DNA of 64,000 nt, taken from contig CAVXCI010000003.1 of assembly GCA_963760285.1 (NCBI GenBank), positions 248,001 to 312,000 on the forward strand. The letters run 5' to 3'. Each line of letters opens with the position of its first letter. Position 1 is the first letter of the stretch. The stretch is from PALSA-278 sp963760285 (GTDB lineage Bacteria > Acidobacteriota > Terriglobia > Acidiferrales > UBA7541). The notes under the pieces are model-generated. The model was given only the letters and a program-made list of their open reading frames with translations, ran no database searches and was not told the origin of the DNA. A program made the position numbers and the translations under genes. Shown in pieces: positions 46,106 to 56,194 of the stretch.

Positions 46106-46155
46106 GGTTGTACTCCTTTCAGGGAAACTGTAGCCTCTCCAGTGCCATAGGTCTA

Positions 46156-46192
46156 AGATATAGTTCCTATCGCAGGCATAGGCAGTGACTAT
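46156..46192. promoter_or_regulatory. OxyR-type operator in the divergent region
   Basis: The OxyR consensus is four tetramers ATAG-n7-CTAT-n7-ATAG-n7-CTAT. Here CTAT 46167-46170, ATAG 46178-46181 and CTAT 46189-46192 match at exact 7-base spacing. The first position (46156-46159) is AGAT, a mismatch. The array lies between the ferritin gene and the OxyR-type gene. Confidence 0.75.
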
Positions 46193-46233
46193 GGTGATAT
46201 CCGTCCATAATTCCCGGCGGTGGAAGGAACAAA

Positions 46234-47106
46234 ATGGAATTGCATCAATTGCGGTATTTTATGGCGGTGGCGCGGAGCGGAAATTTTACCCGCGCGGCGG
46301 CCAACGCACACATCGCACAGCCCTCGCTCTCGCAGCAGATTTTGAAGCTGGAAGACGAACTGGGCGCGCGCCTGTTTGACCGGCTGGGACGCACCGCGCG
46401 CCTAACCCCGTTTGGCCGCGCCTTCCTGCCGCGCGCGGAGACCATCCTCCGTGAAGTGGGCGACGCCAAAGTGCAGATACAGGACATGGCGGCAACGGAA
46501 CGCGGCCGCGTGGTTCTGGGCGTGATTCCCACCATCGCGCCGTATTTTCTTCCGCCGCTGCTGGCTTTGTTCAGCCGGCGGCATCCGCAAATTGCAGTCA
46601 GCGTGGTGGAAGAGACCACGCCGTCACTGGTGGAGCAGTTGCGCGCGGGCGGACCAGGTTTGGCGCTGCTGGCGCTGCCCATCGGCGGGCGCGAATTTAT
46701 TTCCAAAGAACTATTTCGTGAGCCGCTTTACGCGGCGGTGCCCGATTCGCATCCGCTATCGAAACGGGGGAAGGTGGGATTGCGGCAGATCGAAGGCGAA
46801 TCGTTCATGCTGCTGAAGGAAGGGCACTGCTTCCGCGAAAGCGCGCTCTCCGCCTGCCGCCGGGTGCGCATCAACCCGCGCGTGGTATTTGAGAGCGGAC
46901 AATTCAGCTCGGTGCTGGCGATGGTGGCGGCGGGCGCGGGAATTTCGCTGGTTCCGCGGATGGCGGCGGAAAAGCGGCGCGGCGTTCGCTACATTCCGCT
47001 TTCCGATGAGGGCGCGTTTCGGACCGTGGGGATCGTGCGCCTGCGGCAGCATTCACCGTCGCGGGCGGAGCAGGCGCTCACGGATCATTTGCGCGCGGGG
47101 TGCTGA
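46234..47106 (+). CDS. oxyR: OxyR-type LysR regulator
   Basis: 290 residues, ATG 46234 with GGAAGGA upstream. N-terminal winged helix: MELHQLRYFMAVARSGNFTR and AQPSLSQQILKLEDELGARL. The C-terminal sensor domain has EGHCFRESALSAC, in which the two Cys are nine apart, as Cys199 and Cys208 of E. coli OxyR; the flanking GHC-x-R-x-x-A is also conserved. FESGQFSSVLAMVAAGAGISLVPRMA matches the OxyR region that follows. It should activate peroxide defence genes on disulfide formation. It is divergent from the Dps-like ferritin gene across a 128-base region bearing an OxyR-type operator. Confidence 0.9.
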   Translation: MELHQLRYFMAVARSGNFTRAAANAHIAQPSLSQQILKLEDELGARLFDRLGRTARLTPFGRAFLPRAETILREVGDAKVQIQDMAATERGRVVLGVIPTIAPYFLPPLLALFSRRHPQIAVSVVEETTPSLVEQLRAGGPGLALLALPIGGREFISKELFREPLYAAVPDSHPLSKRGKVGLRQIEGESFMLLKEGHCFRESALSACRRVRINPRVVFESGQFSSVLAMVAAGAGISLVPRMAAEKRRGVRYIPLSDEGAFRTVGIVRLRQHSPSRAEQALTDHLRAGC

Positions 47107-47216
47107 CTCAGTCTTATTTTCCCGCCAGGCGCCTCTTTCCACCAAGACGATCACCGCCGGCGGGGAAGCGGCTGTGTTAAATTACTGGTCGCGAAGTTTT
47201 TCCACTAGGGGGCAGC

Positions 47217-50200
47217 ATGGATTTGAGGAAGACCGTCCGGGCGTTGATTTTTGTGTTGTGCGCGGTTGTTTTGTGGAGTGGCGCGCGGGTGTTCGACGCC
47301 ATACCGGTCGCGGCGTTCGGCGCCACCACACAGCAAACCGCGCCTGGCCCATCGCAGGCGCCCGCAACTCAAGGTGGCGCGGCCAAATCGCAGAATGCCG
47401 CGCCAAAGCAGGAATACAACCCTTTCGCGCCCACTCCCGAGGAAAGCAAACCCGCCAACAAAGAAAGGAAACCTCCTCCTGCGCTGCGCAAGGGTCCGTT
47501 TCCCGATCCTGATCCCAAATTGATCGCGCAGGCGCTGGATGAACTTTCCTTCCGCCTGATTGGCCCGGCGAATCCATCGGGACGCGCATGGCAGGTGCTG
47601 GGCGTTCCGCCGAAAGACGGGAAGGGAATCACAACAACTTTCTACGTGTGTACGGCGGGCGGCGGCGTGTGGAAGAGCACGGATGCGGGGACGACGATTG
47701 TTCCGGTGTTCAATAACCAGGCGGCGTCCTCCTGCGGAGCGATTGCCGTGGCGCCATCGGACGCGCAGCAGGTGTGGGTGGGGACGGGCGAGCCGGCGTC
47801 CATTCGGTCGAATTCAATTGGGGGAGGAGTTTTTCATTCCGCGAATGGGGGGAGCACGTGGGAATTCGCTGGCCTTGGAGACACCGAGGAAATCAGCGCG
47901 ATCATCGTGGATCCGCGCGACGCGAATACCGTCTACGTGGCGGCGCTGGGACATCTCTGGGGACGCAACGCGGAACGCGGAATCTTCAAGACCAGCGACG
48001 GCGGAAAATCGTGGAATAAAGTTCTGTTCGTGGACGACATCACCGGTTTCAGCGATCTGGTGATGGACCCGCACAATCCGGACACGCTCTACGCCGCCGC
48101 ATGGCAGCGTATTCGCTGGGGCGGAGGCGATTTGGTGGAATCGGGTCCCGGGAGCGGAATTTACAAGACGACCGACGCGGGGAAAACGTGGACCAAGCTG
48201 ACGCAAGGCCTGCCGGAGAAATGCACGTACGCGGAAATGCTCCCTCTGGGTGATGAAGATAGCGAGGAACAAACGTCCAAAACGCCTGAAAGCGAGATGA
48301 CCAGCGAGCAGCGCGAAGAAAAGGAGCGGCAGGAGACCGCGGAAAAGCGCGAAGAAAAACTCGAGCGCCAGAACACGCGCGTGGACCGCGAATCCATCGA
48401 GATACGCGAGCAGCAATTTCAAGGCGGCCAGCGCGCCGCGGAAGCGACGGGGAAAGTTCCCGAGGGGCAGAGCTGCATGGGGAAAATCACCCTGGCCATC
48501 GGGCAGAACGATTCCAGTATCATTTACGCGGCGATTCTTACGGGGCAGGAGCGGCCCATCCCGGAGTGGGTGTCCAACCACAACAGCACGCAGCGGACCA
48601 GTATGGGTGGCGGCGTGTTCCGGTCAGACGACGGCGGCGCGCATTGGAAGCGCGTCACCAGCAGCCAGACCAACTATTACTACGACCGCATCACCGTGGA
48701 TCCCACGGATGACAAAACCGTGTGGATGCCGGTGTTTGATCTGCTGCGGTCGCGGAACGGGGGCGAGACTTTTTCGGGCGAAAACATGGCCAACGTCCAC
48801 AACGATCTGCACAGCGTGTGGATTGATCCTCTTGATCCGCGGCACATGATTCTCGGCGGCGATGGCGGCGTCTATTCCACATTCGACGGCAGCCAATCGT
48901 GGATGCAGCACGTGCTGCCGGTGGCGCAGTTTTACAAAGTGGCCGTGGATAATCAGGAGCCCTATTGGGTTTACGGCGGGATGCAGGACACCGGACACTG
49001 GGCCGGCCCTTCGCGCACCTATGACAACGAAGGCATCACGAATCACGACTGGTTCAAGCTGCGCTACAACGGTGACGGCATGTCCATTTCGCCGGATCCG
49101 AGCAATCCCAATATCCTTTACATGGTGCAAGAATTCGGCAACACGTCCCGCTTGGATTTGCGCACCTGGACGCGCCAGGAATTACAGCCGCCGCCTTCCA
49201 TGGCCAAAAAATTTGGATTGCACGGATTGCGCTGGGATTGGACGCCGCCGCTGCTGATTGTTTCCCCAACATCGCCGGGCGATGGAGGCAACAACGGCGC
49301 GGCCGGCGCAGAAGCGGCGGCGAAAAAGGAAAGCGGAAGCACAACATTTCTGCTGGGCGCGAATTACGTCTTCCGGTGCACCGTCCCGCTGGAGATGCCA
49401 TATTACCCCGATTCATGGGGCGACAAATTTTGCCAGGTGATCAGTCCGGACCTGACGGCGCAGCAGGATAAGGAAGTGCTTGGCGTGCGCGACGGATACC
49501 ACAGCTATGGCGCGCTTTTTTCGCTGGCGCAATCGCCGGTGAATCCGCGAGTGCTGTGGGCGGGAGCGGATGATGGTCCCATATGGGTGACGCGCGACAA
49601 CGGCGCGCACTGGCAGAAAGCATCCAGCACGGTGTCCAATGCAGCCGGAACGGGCCTCAAGGCAGGCGCGATGCCGACGGACGGCGTCGTGTCTCACATC
49701 GAAGCCTCCAAGGCCGGTCCGGGCGCGGCGTATGCGGTGATTGACCGGCACACGCGCGATGATCTGCATCCATATATCTACTTCACGCGGGATTATGGCG
49801 CGTCGTGGAAAAGCGTGGCGGGCGATTTGCCACAGACCGGCCAGGTATATGTAGTACTCGAGGATCCCGCCAATGAGAAAGTCCTCTTTGCCGGGACGGA
49901 ATTCGGGCTCTACGTGACGCTGGACGCGGGAACGCACTGGGTACGCTGGAACGCGGATTTGCCCACGGCGCCGGTGCGTACCATGGCCATTCAGCCGCGC
50001 GACGGTGAGATTGTGGTGGGCACTTTCGGCCGCGGAATTTATGTGGGCGATATCCGTCCCCTGGCGCAGATGGCCGAGGCATTCGCCAACGACAATTTTC
50101 TGTTCGATGCCGGGACCGCCGTGGCGTTTCACACACGTTACACCTACGGGACTTCTGTCGAGCAATTGAACGGCGACATGTTTTTCCGCGCGCGCAATCC

Positions 50201-50615
50201 TAGATATGGAATGCCGCTGTACTACTACCTTGGCCAGCCGGTTCGCGCGGGTGTTCGCCTGGTGGTGACGGATCCCAAGGGCGCGCTGGTCCGGTCGCTG
50301 CTGGGCCCGAGCACGGCGGGATTCCACGTTTTCTACTGGGACCTCGATTGGCAGTTGCAAATTCTGATGGAGCGCCTGAAGTACCGCTCCATTCAGGAGC
50401 GCGTGGAGCACCCCGAAATACAGGATGACGAACAGGCGTTCACATTCTCCGAACGCCTGGCGCGGCGGCTGGTCCCTCCGGGGACTTATAACGTCACCAT
50501 GTATCCCAACGGCGGAACTGAGCCGAACGAACTGCCCGCGCCGCTGGCCGTTCCGCGGAAAGTGCACGTGAAAAACGAGAGCGCGACGATTGTGACCGGG
50601 CCGGTCCGAAAATAG
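47217..50615 (+). CDS. Secreted BNR/sortilin-like beta-propeller protein
   Basis: 1,132 residues, ATG 47217. Signal segment within residues 8-32 (ALIFVLCAVVLWSGARVFDA), then a Gln/Pro/Ala linker. Repeats of the BNR/Asp-box type are clear: WKSTDAGTTI, FKTSDGGKSWNKV, YKTTDAGKTWTKL and FRSDDGGAHWKRV, as in the VPS10/sortilin-like glycosyl-hydrolase-related propellers of Acidobacteria. An unusual highly charged insertion (about residues 343-405, Glu/Arg/Lys, coiled coil-like) splits the propeller. A distinct C-terminal domain follows residue 950. Catalytic activity is not assured. Convergent neighbours are absent; it reads with the following genes. Confidence 0.8.
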   Translation: MDLRKTVRALIFVLCAVVLWSGARVFDAIPVAAFGATTQQTAPGPSQAPATQGGAAKSQNAAPKQEYNPFAPTPEESKPANKERKPPPALRKGPFPDPDPKLIAQALDELSFRLIGPANPSGRAWQVLGVPPKDGKGITTTFYVCTAGGGVWKSTDAGTTIVPVFNNQAASSCGAIAVAPSDAQQVWVGTGEPASIRSNSIGGGVFHSANGGSTWEFAGLGDTEEISAIIVDPRDANTVYVAALGHLWGRNAERGIFKTSDGGKSWNKVLFVDDITGFSDLVMDPHNPDTLYAAAWQRIRWGGGDLVESGPGSGIYKTTDAGKTWTKLTQGLPEKCTYAEMLPLGDEDSEEQTSKTPESEMTSEQREEKERQETAEKREEKLERQNTRVDRESIEIREQQFQGGQRAAEATGKVPEGQSCMGKITLAIGQNDSSIIYAAILTGQERPIPEWVSNHNSTQRTSMGGGVFRSDDGGAHWKRVTSSQTNYYYDRITVDPTDDKTVWMPVFDLLRSRNGGETFSGENMANVHNDLHSVWIDPLDPRHMILGGDGGVYSTFDGSQSWMQHVLPVAQFYKVAVDNQEPYWVYGGMQDTGHWAGPSRTYDNEGITNHDWFKLRYNGDGMSISPDPSNPNILYMVQEFGNTSRLDLRTWTRQELQPPPSMAKKFGLHGLRWDWTPPLLIVSPTSPGDGGNNGAAGAEAAAKKESGSTTFLLGANYVFRCTVPLEMPYYPDSWGDKFCQVISPDLTAQQDKEVLGVRDGYHSYGALFSLAQSPVNPRVLWAGADDGPIWVTRDNGAHWQKASSTVSNAAGTGLKAGAMPTDGVVSHIEASKAGPGAAYAVIDRHTRDDLHPYIYFTRDYGASWKSVAGDLPQTGQVYVVLEDPANEKVLFAGTEFGLYVTLDAGTHWVRWNADLPTAPVRTMAIQPRDGEIVVGTFGRGIYVGDIRPLAQMAEAFANDNFLFDAGTAVAFHTRYTYGTSVEQLNGDMFFRARNPRYGMPLYYYLGQPVRAGVRLVVTDPKGALVRSLLGPSTAGFHVFYWDLDWQLQILMERLKYRSIQERVEHPEIQDDEQAFTFSERLARRLVPPGTYNVTMYPNGGTEPNELPAPLAVPRKVHVKNESATIVTGPVRK

Positions 50616-50986
50616 GGAAGGGGTGCAGGACAGACACGCTGCTTTCCGGTGGGGCCAGGGCGTGTAGAACCAGGCCAGGAATTTTTTACAGTCTATTCAT
50701 AGGGACGATTCCGCGAAGGGGATGGCGGAAAATGTCCGAAAGGACGGCAGCAGGAGCAGTTCCAAAATGAAACTGGACCAGGTTGATATTTCCTTACGCA
50801 AGCCCATGGAAGGCAGGGTGTTACACAGTTGGAGTCCCGCCATTAAAAGGCGTTACTTTCCGTTGACACCGATTCAAATTGGAACTAGTGTCAGAAGTGT
50901 CTGAGGGTCGCGGGCTATTCGCCCGCTGAGCGTGGAGCGTTCTTGGGAAACGGTCCAGGGTCATATCCAAATTTCTCGGAGGCAAA
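50616..50986. other. Intergenic region, 371 bp, with promoter
   Basis: It separates the BNR propeller gene from the SBBP gene. A sigma70-like promoter is listed separately. A 60-residue frame at 50722-50904 lacks any protein-like features and is not called. Confidence 0.5.
50863..50891 (+). promoter_or_regulatory. Putative sigma70 promoter for the SBBP gene
   Basis: TTGACA (50863-50868), a 17-base spacer, then TAGTGT (50886-50891). Transcription would start about 90 bases before ATG 50987. The -35 is a perfect match; the -10 is weak. Confidence 0.4.
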
Positions 50987-53239
50987 ATGAAGCGTGCATT
51001 CTTTCCGCTCGCTATGATTGTGTTCGCCGCGGCAGGATTTCTAATGATTCATTTCGGCCAGCCTGATTCATTTTCTTTGGCTGCGTCCCCCAGGGTAAAG
51101 AACGCCATACCGGCGATGCGGCCGGATAGCGCGACCACCGCGGCCCAGCAGCGTATTGCAGCCGGAATTGCCAGGCAGCCGCTGCGATTTGAGCCGAATT
51201 CCGGGCAGACCGATTCGCGCGTGAAATATGTGGCGCGCGGCGACGGCTATACGCTTTTCCTGACGGGCAACCAAGCGGTTATGAAGCTGCGCCAGGGCCC
51301 CCCTCCCGCGAATCCCCGGCTGGCGGAGTCTCGTCTCGACAAATCCACGGGTGTCCCCGCACGCGCGCAGGCGCAAACGGCATCGGTGCTGAGCTTCCAG
51401 TTGGAAGGCGCCAATGTGAATGCCGTGGCCGTCGGGGAAGAGCCTCTGGCGGGAACCAGCAATTATTTCCTTGGGAATGATCCCTCCCAGTGGCGCGCGG
51501 GTGTGACCGATTACGGCCGCGTGCATTACAGCAGCGTTTATCCCGGTGTGGATCTGGTCTATTACGGAAACCAGGACGCGCTGGAATACGATTTTGACGT
51601 GGCGCCGGGCGCGAATCCCGAGGCCATCCGGCTGAAGCTCAATGGCGCGGAGCGGGCGGAAGTCGCCGCAAACGGTGATCTGATGATCCACGCTGGCGGC
51701 GGGGATGTGCGGCTCCATGCTCCAGTGATTTATCAGACGGAAAACGGAAAGCAGACGACGGTAAGCGGCGGCTTCGCGCTGCTCTCCAAGAACGAAGCGG
51801 GTTTTCGCCTGGGCGCGTACGATCACAGCCGCGCGCTGGTGATTGACCCGGTGGTGCAGTGGTCCACATATCTGGGCGGTTCGGACCGCGACCTGCTGTA
51901 TGGACTGGCGGTGGATGCCGCCGGCGATGTTTATGTCACCGGCACAACATATTCTACGGACTATCCGATTACCAAGGGGTCGTTTCAGACCAAGCTGGCG
52001 GGGAATTTGGATTCTTACGTCAGCAAGATCAGCAGCGATGGCAGCACACTGCTTTATTCCACGTTCATCGGCGGAAAAGGTTCCGACATGGGCACCATGG
52101 TTGCCGTGGACGCCAGCGGTGACGCCTATCTTACCGGGCAGACTGCTTCCAAGGATTTCCCCGTGACCAAGGGCGCGTTTCAGACGAGGCTGGCCGGGGC
52201 CACCAACGCCTACATCGCGGAGCTAAATCCCTCCGGCAGCGCACTGCTCTATTCCACGTTTATTGGCGGCAGGTACGGAACATACGGTTACTACATCGCG
52301 CTCGATTCCAAGAACGACGCTTTCATTACCGGCATCACTTCCTCCTATGATTTTCCGGTGACCAAGAATGCCTACCAGAAGACCTACGAGGGCGGGCAGG
52401 ACACGTTTGTGACGGGAGTCAATCCCACGGGCACGGCGCTGGTCTATTCCAGCCTGCTGGGAAAGACCATGCAGCAATGGGGATTCGCGATCGCCGTGGC
52501 TTCGGATGGCGGAATCGTGATTGGCGGGGCGACGAACTCCTCGGCGTTCCCGGTCACGTCCAACGCGTTTCAGGGAACGCAGAAGGGCCTGTACTTCAAC
52601 GGCTTCATTACCAGGTTTGCGCCCAATGGCCGGAGCCTGGATTTCTCCACCTACTTTGGCGGAAGCCTGAGCGATGGAATTCAGGGACTGGCATTGGATT
52701 CCAAGGACAACATCTACGTGACCGGGTTCTCCAAGTCCAAGGATTTCCCGCTGAAGAATGCCTTTGACGGGACCCACAAGGGCGCGACGGATGCGTTTAT
52801 TTCCGCGATGGCCGCGGATGGACAGAGCCTGATTTACTCTTCGTGGATTGGCGGATCGAATCGCGACTGCGGCTGGGGCATCGCGGTGGACTCCAACTTC
52901 AACGCCTACCTCGGCGGCTACACGCTGTCATCGGATTTTCCACTGAAGAATCCGATTCAGAGCACTTTCGGCGGCGGATTGATTTATGGCGATGCGTTCA
53001 TGGCCAAGATTGATCCCGCCGGCAATTTGCTGGTGTCAACATACTGGGGCGGCAGCAGCGATGACGGGGTGTGGACTTTGGGCCTGGACTCCTCGGCCAA
53101 CGTTTACGCTGCCGGAAGAACGTACTCCACCGATTTCCCCACCGCGAGCCCGCTGCAAGGGACGTACGCGGGCGCGGGCGATGGATGGGTTGGAAAATTC
53201 AGCATGGGCAGCGGAGACGCGAACGCGCCGAAGAAATAA
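50987..53239 (+). CDS. SBBP-repeat secreted protein
   Basis: 750 residues, ATG 50987 with GGAGG nearby. Signal segment to about residue 35. An N-terminal DUF7948-like part (QPLRFEPNSGQTDSRVKYVA, GDGYTLFLTGNQ) is followed by seven SBBP repeats from about 290: S-T-Y/F-x-G-G ... D-x-x-G-x-x-Y-x-x-G-x-T-x-S-x-D-F-P, for example WSTYLGGSDRDLLYGLAVDA. The repeats probably form a propeller. Function unknown; common in Acidobacteria and Bacteroidetes as exported proteins. A 238-base gap follows to the beta-helix gene. Confidence 0.85.
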   Translation: MKRAFFPLAMIVFAAAGFLMIHFGQPDSFSLAASPRVKNAIPAMRPDSATTAAQQRIAAGIARQPLRFEPNSGQTDSRVKYVARGDGYTLFLTGNQAVMKLRQGPPPANPRLAESRLDKSTGVPARAQAQTASVLSFQLEGANVNAVAVGEEPLAGTSNYFLGNDPSQWRAGVTDYGRVHYSSVYPGVDLVYYGNQDALEYDFDVAPGANPEAIRLKLNGAERAEVAANGDLMIHAGGGDVRLHAPVIYQTENGKQTTVSGGFALLSKNEAGFRLGAYDHSRALVIDPVVQWSTYLGGSDRDLLYGLAVDAAGDVYVTGTTYSTDYPITKGSFQTKLAGNLDSYVSKISSDGSTLLYSTFIGGKGSDMGTMVAVDASGDAYLTGQTASKDFPVTKGAFQTRLAGATNAYIAELNPSGSALLYSTFIGGRYGTYGYYIALDSKNDAFITGITSSYDFPVTKNAYQKTYEGGQDTFVTGVNPTGTALVYSSLLGKTMQQWGFAIAVASDGGIVIGGATNSSAFPVTSNAFQGTQKGLYFNGFITRFAPNGRSLDFSTYFGGSLSDGIQGLALDSKDNIYVTGFSKSKDFPLKNAFDGTHKGATDAFISAMAADGQSLIYSSWIGGSNRDCGWGIAVDSNFNAYLGGYTLSSDFPLKNPIQSTFGGGLIYGDAFMAKIDPAGNLLVSTYWGGSSDDGVWTLGLDSSANVYAAGRTYSTDFPTASPLQGTYAGAGDGWVGKFSMGSGDANAPKK

Positions 53240-53477
53240 GGCGGCAAGCGCAACCGCGATTCGGAAAATCTGCCGCGGGCGGGGCGTACGATGCGGACGC
53301 CGCACTGGGGTCATCGGCATTATCCACTTTGAGGCGGGCGCTGGCGCGCCGTCGTGTCGCCGCCAGAATTAAAAGTGGGGTATTGGGCGCATGCCGAACG
53401 GTCAATAGCGATGCAGCACTGAGCGTGCTGGCATCCTTCAAGCCGTGAGCGTGCCGTGAGTCATTGGGGGAGGGGGG
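53240..53477. other. Intergenic gap before the beta-helix gene
   Basis: 238 bases. It ends with GGGGGAGGGGGG immediately before ATG 53478, a strong ribosome site. No other feature was seen. Confidence 0.35.
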
Positions 53478-56114
53478 ATGAGATTCATTCTTGCCGGCGC
53501 GCTGTTAGCCGCATTCCTGCTGGCGCGTCCGGCGTTTGCGCAAGGCTATCAAGTCTACGTGGCGCCGCCACCGCTGGGCAACGACAGCAATAATGGGCGG
53601 TCGCCAACCACTCCCTTTGCCACGCCCGCCAGGGCCTCGGCCGCCATCCGAACCATTGCCAAAGGCGTTTGCGCGAAGCGGAACGGGAACGTAACCGTTT
53701 CGTTCATGAACGGAAGCGGGCTCAACTACGGATTCTATCCGCTGACGGGAACATGGACGCTGACTTCCGCGGACTCAGGGTGTCCTGCCAGCACGGTAAC
53801 TTACACGAACTATCAGGGCAGCGCGCCAGTCATTTCTGGCGGCATCCGGATCAGTCTGAATCGTGTGGGGGCGGGCGGCAACCTGTACGCGGCAACTCTC
53901 CCCGCTACTCTTTCGGGGTATAGCCCCGAGGCTCTTTTCTACAATCAGGGCCGGCGGTTTAGGGCCCGACTGAGCGCCAGTTCCGGATACGGCCTTCAGG
54001 GCTTAGCCGGAGGATATTTCAGAATTGCGGGAAATGGCACTTTTGGCACAGCGTCATTGAAGGATTGTGGGAGTCATGGCGGCGACCCTTGCTACGACCG
54101 CTTTCTATATGATCCCAACGATCCGAACGGCGACCCGTTTGACGGTTACGCGGCGTGGGGCAACTATTCGGCCTCAAATGATTCGCTTGGTGAAATGCCT
54201 TGCACTGGCGAGCAACCCACCAATGGTCCGGCGGGTGACATTGAGGTCCTCGTATTTGAGTATTGGACCGTGAGCCGCATGAGAATTGCCTGCGTGGACA
54301 AGCCCTCGCATACCGTTTACCTTACCGGGAACACCGCCACGAATTCCACGCATGGTTTCAAGATCGGGCACCGCTACGTGATCGAAAACGTTAACACGGG
54401 AACTCAATCGTCGCCTGCCTTGTTGCCGGGACAATTTTTTATTGATCGATCGGCCACGCCATACATCCTTTACTATGAAGCCCAGGAGGGCGAAAACCCG
54501 GCAACCGCGACGGTAGTGCTTCCCGTTCTGGCGCCAGATAATGGAAGCGGCGCGGTTTTGAGCGCCACCGACATACAGTACGTGACCTTTTCCGGCCTGC
54601 AATTCAGCCACGACAACACCGTCCCGGGGCCCCGTGGCTATGCTTCGTTGCAATCTGATTACCTGCTTACCGCCATGGTCAGTTGCGTGGGCTGTGCCAA
54701 TACCACCTGGAATGGAGACACATTTACGCAGACCACGGGGCACGGCCTTTGGTTTCACACCGACAAATCGTCCACGCCAACATCCAATGTCGTAGAAAAC
54801 AGCAATTTTTACGACTTGGGAGCCGGCGGCCTGGGGTATGGCGACCTTCCCAAGATGGGCGATACCGAGAACAGTACTCTGTCGAACGGGACAATTTCCA
54901 ACAATCTGGTGGAGAGCTACGGCAGGATGTATCCGGGCTCGTCGGGGATAGAATCCGCTTTAAGCCACAACACTTCGATCGAAAATAACGACGTGACCGA
55001 CGGATACAACACGGGCATCGGGATCTGTATTCCCGCCGGAATTACCTCCAGCTACGCGAACTGCGGCGGCCCAAAGTCCGGGGGGACTTCCGCGCACGAC
55101 ATTCTGGGCGTGCAAAACCATGTCTGGAATATCGGCAAGGGCGTAACCGACGACATGGGAGCCTTCTACATTGCCACGTATTCGGCGGAACACAATGAGA
55201 TCAGGAATAACAAGCTGCACGACGTGGTGGACGCCCAGGTGTTCGACAGCGACGGTTACGGCGGCAATGGGATCTATATTGATAATGTGACCGGCCGTGT
55301 AACCGTGGATCAAAATCTTGTCTATCGTGTTTCCTACTCCACAGCCCGGAATACGGATGGCCCTGATCCGACGTTCTGCAAATCAGGCCAAAAACCCGAG
55401 CCCAACATATTTTATGACAACATTCTGTCGTACGCCCGCGTCACGATGTTCAACGAGGGTGGCGTGCCGCGGCAGATCCAGCCGGAGTCATGTCTGACAG
55501 AGAAATTCATGAACAGTATTTTTTACTTCGACCGGGACTCCTCCGCGGGCTGCGGAGGCGGCCAAAATCCCGAGATGTGCAGTTTCTATATGCAGTCGGG
55601 ATTTACAGTTTTGAACTCGGCTCCGCTGGTGGCGCAGGAGTGGGGACCAAATCTTTACTACAACACCGCTGGCTCCTATGATTGCCCCTTCTATACGAAT
55701 TTGCGCGGTAACACAACCGGCGGATGCAGGCAGACGCCATACGACAAGCCGTATTCCCTGTCCGGCTGGCAGGGCCTGGGCCAGGATACCGGCAGCACGG
55801 CGAATACCAACAATCCGGAATTTAGCGATCCCACCTGCCAGTATCCCACGGCCCCGCAGTGCGCGGCGGACCCAACGCAGGACGATTTCAGCATTCCGGG
55901 ATATCCCGAGGGATCGTCTTATCCCATTTCCGACGGATACAACTTTCCCGTGTTCGGCCTGACCTTTGGGCGTCAATGCGGGACAACATGCTTCACTCCA
56001 CCGGCCTACGCGACTCAGGACACATTCCCAACCAACGTGTACCCAACCCCGTGGGCGACCGCGCCGATATTCAGCACCGAGTCCGGTGACCCCAACAATA
56101 ATTACGCATTCTGA
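53478..56114 (+). CDS. Secreted right-handed parallel beta-helix protein
   Basis: 878 residues, start with signal peptide MRFILAGALLAAFLLARPAF (cut near residue 22). The body begins YQVYVAPPPLGNDSNNGRSP, a phrase typical of pectate-lyase-like exoproteins that open with asn-rich NGRSP repeats. Series such as NNLVESYGRMYPGSSGIE, SIENNDVTDGYNTGIGI and NEIRNNKLHDVVDAQVFDSD are rungs of a parallel beta-helix (Asn ladders). No catalytic Asp cluster was confirmed. It likely acts on plant or fungal polysaccharide or is structural. Codon use matches its neighbours. Confidence 0.82.
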   Translation: MRFILAGALLAAFLLARPAFAQGYQVYVAPPPLGNDSNNGRSPTTPFATPARASAAIRTIAKGVCAKRNGNVTVSFMNGSGLNYGFYPLTGTWTLTSADSGCPASTVTYTNYQGSAPVISGGIRISLNRVGAGGNLYAATLPATLSGYSPEALFYNQGRRFRARLSASSGYGLQGLAGGYFRIAGNGTFGTASLKDCGSHGGDPCYDRFLYDPNDPNGDPFDGYAAWGNYSASNDSLGEMPCTGEQPTNGPAGDIEVLVFEYWTVSRMRIACVDKPSHTVYLTGNTATNSTHGFKIGHRYVIENVNTGTQSSPALLPGQFFIDRSATPYILYYEAQEGENPATATVVLPVLAPDNGSGAVLSATDIQYVTFSGLQFSHDNTVPGPRGYASLQSDYLLTAMVSCVGCANTTWNGDTFTQTTGHGLWFHTDKSSTPTSNVVENSNFYDLGAGGLGYGDLPKMGDTENSTLSNGTISNNLVESYGRMYPGSSGIESALSHNTSIENNDVTDGYNTGIGICIPAGITSSYANCGGPKSGGTSAHDILGVQNHVWNIGKGVTDDMGAFYIATYSAEHNEIRNNKLHDVVDAQVFDSDGYGGNGIYIDNVTGRVTVDQNLVYRVSYSTARNTDGPDPTFCKSGQKPEPNIFYDNILSYARVTMFNEGGVPRQIQPESCLTEKFMNSIFYFDRDSSAGCGGGQNPEMCSFYMQSGFTVLNSAPLVAQEWGPNLYYNTAGSYDCPFYTNLRGNTTGGCRQTPYDKPYSLSGWQGLGQDTGSTANTNNPEFSDPTCQYPTAPQCAADPTQDDFSIPGYPEGSSYPISDGYNFPVFGLTFGRQCGTTCFTPPAYATQDTFPTNVYPTPWATAPIFSTESGDPNNNYAF

Positions 56115-56194
56115 CACACCCATTCTGAGATAGAAGGAGCACGTGGCGACCGGTTTCTCCCGGCGGTCTTTTGTCTTCGGGACGCCGCGCGAGG

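Noticed and set aside
49413..50567. 384-residue minus-strand frame over the BNR gene
   Set aside because: It overlaps a confirmed propeller gene on the other strand; no independent support.
50889..50900. GTCAGAAGTGT resembling a block of the direct repeats
   Set aside because: Only 11 bases match, with no other blocks nearby; consistent with chance.
50722..50904. 60-residue plus frame in an intergenic region
   Set aside because: No ribosome site, no hydrophobic or conserved pattern, and a promoter overlaps its end.
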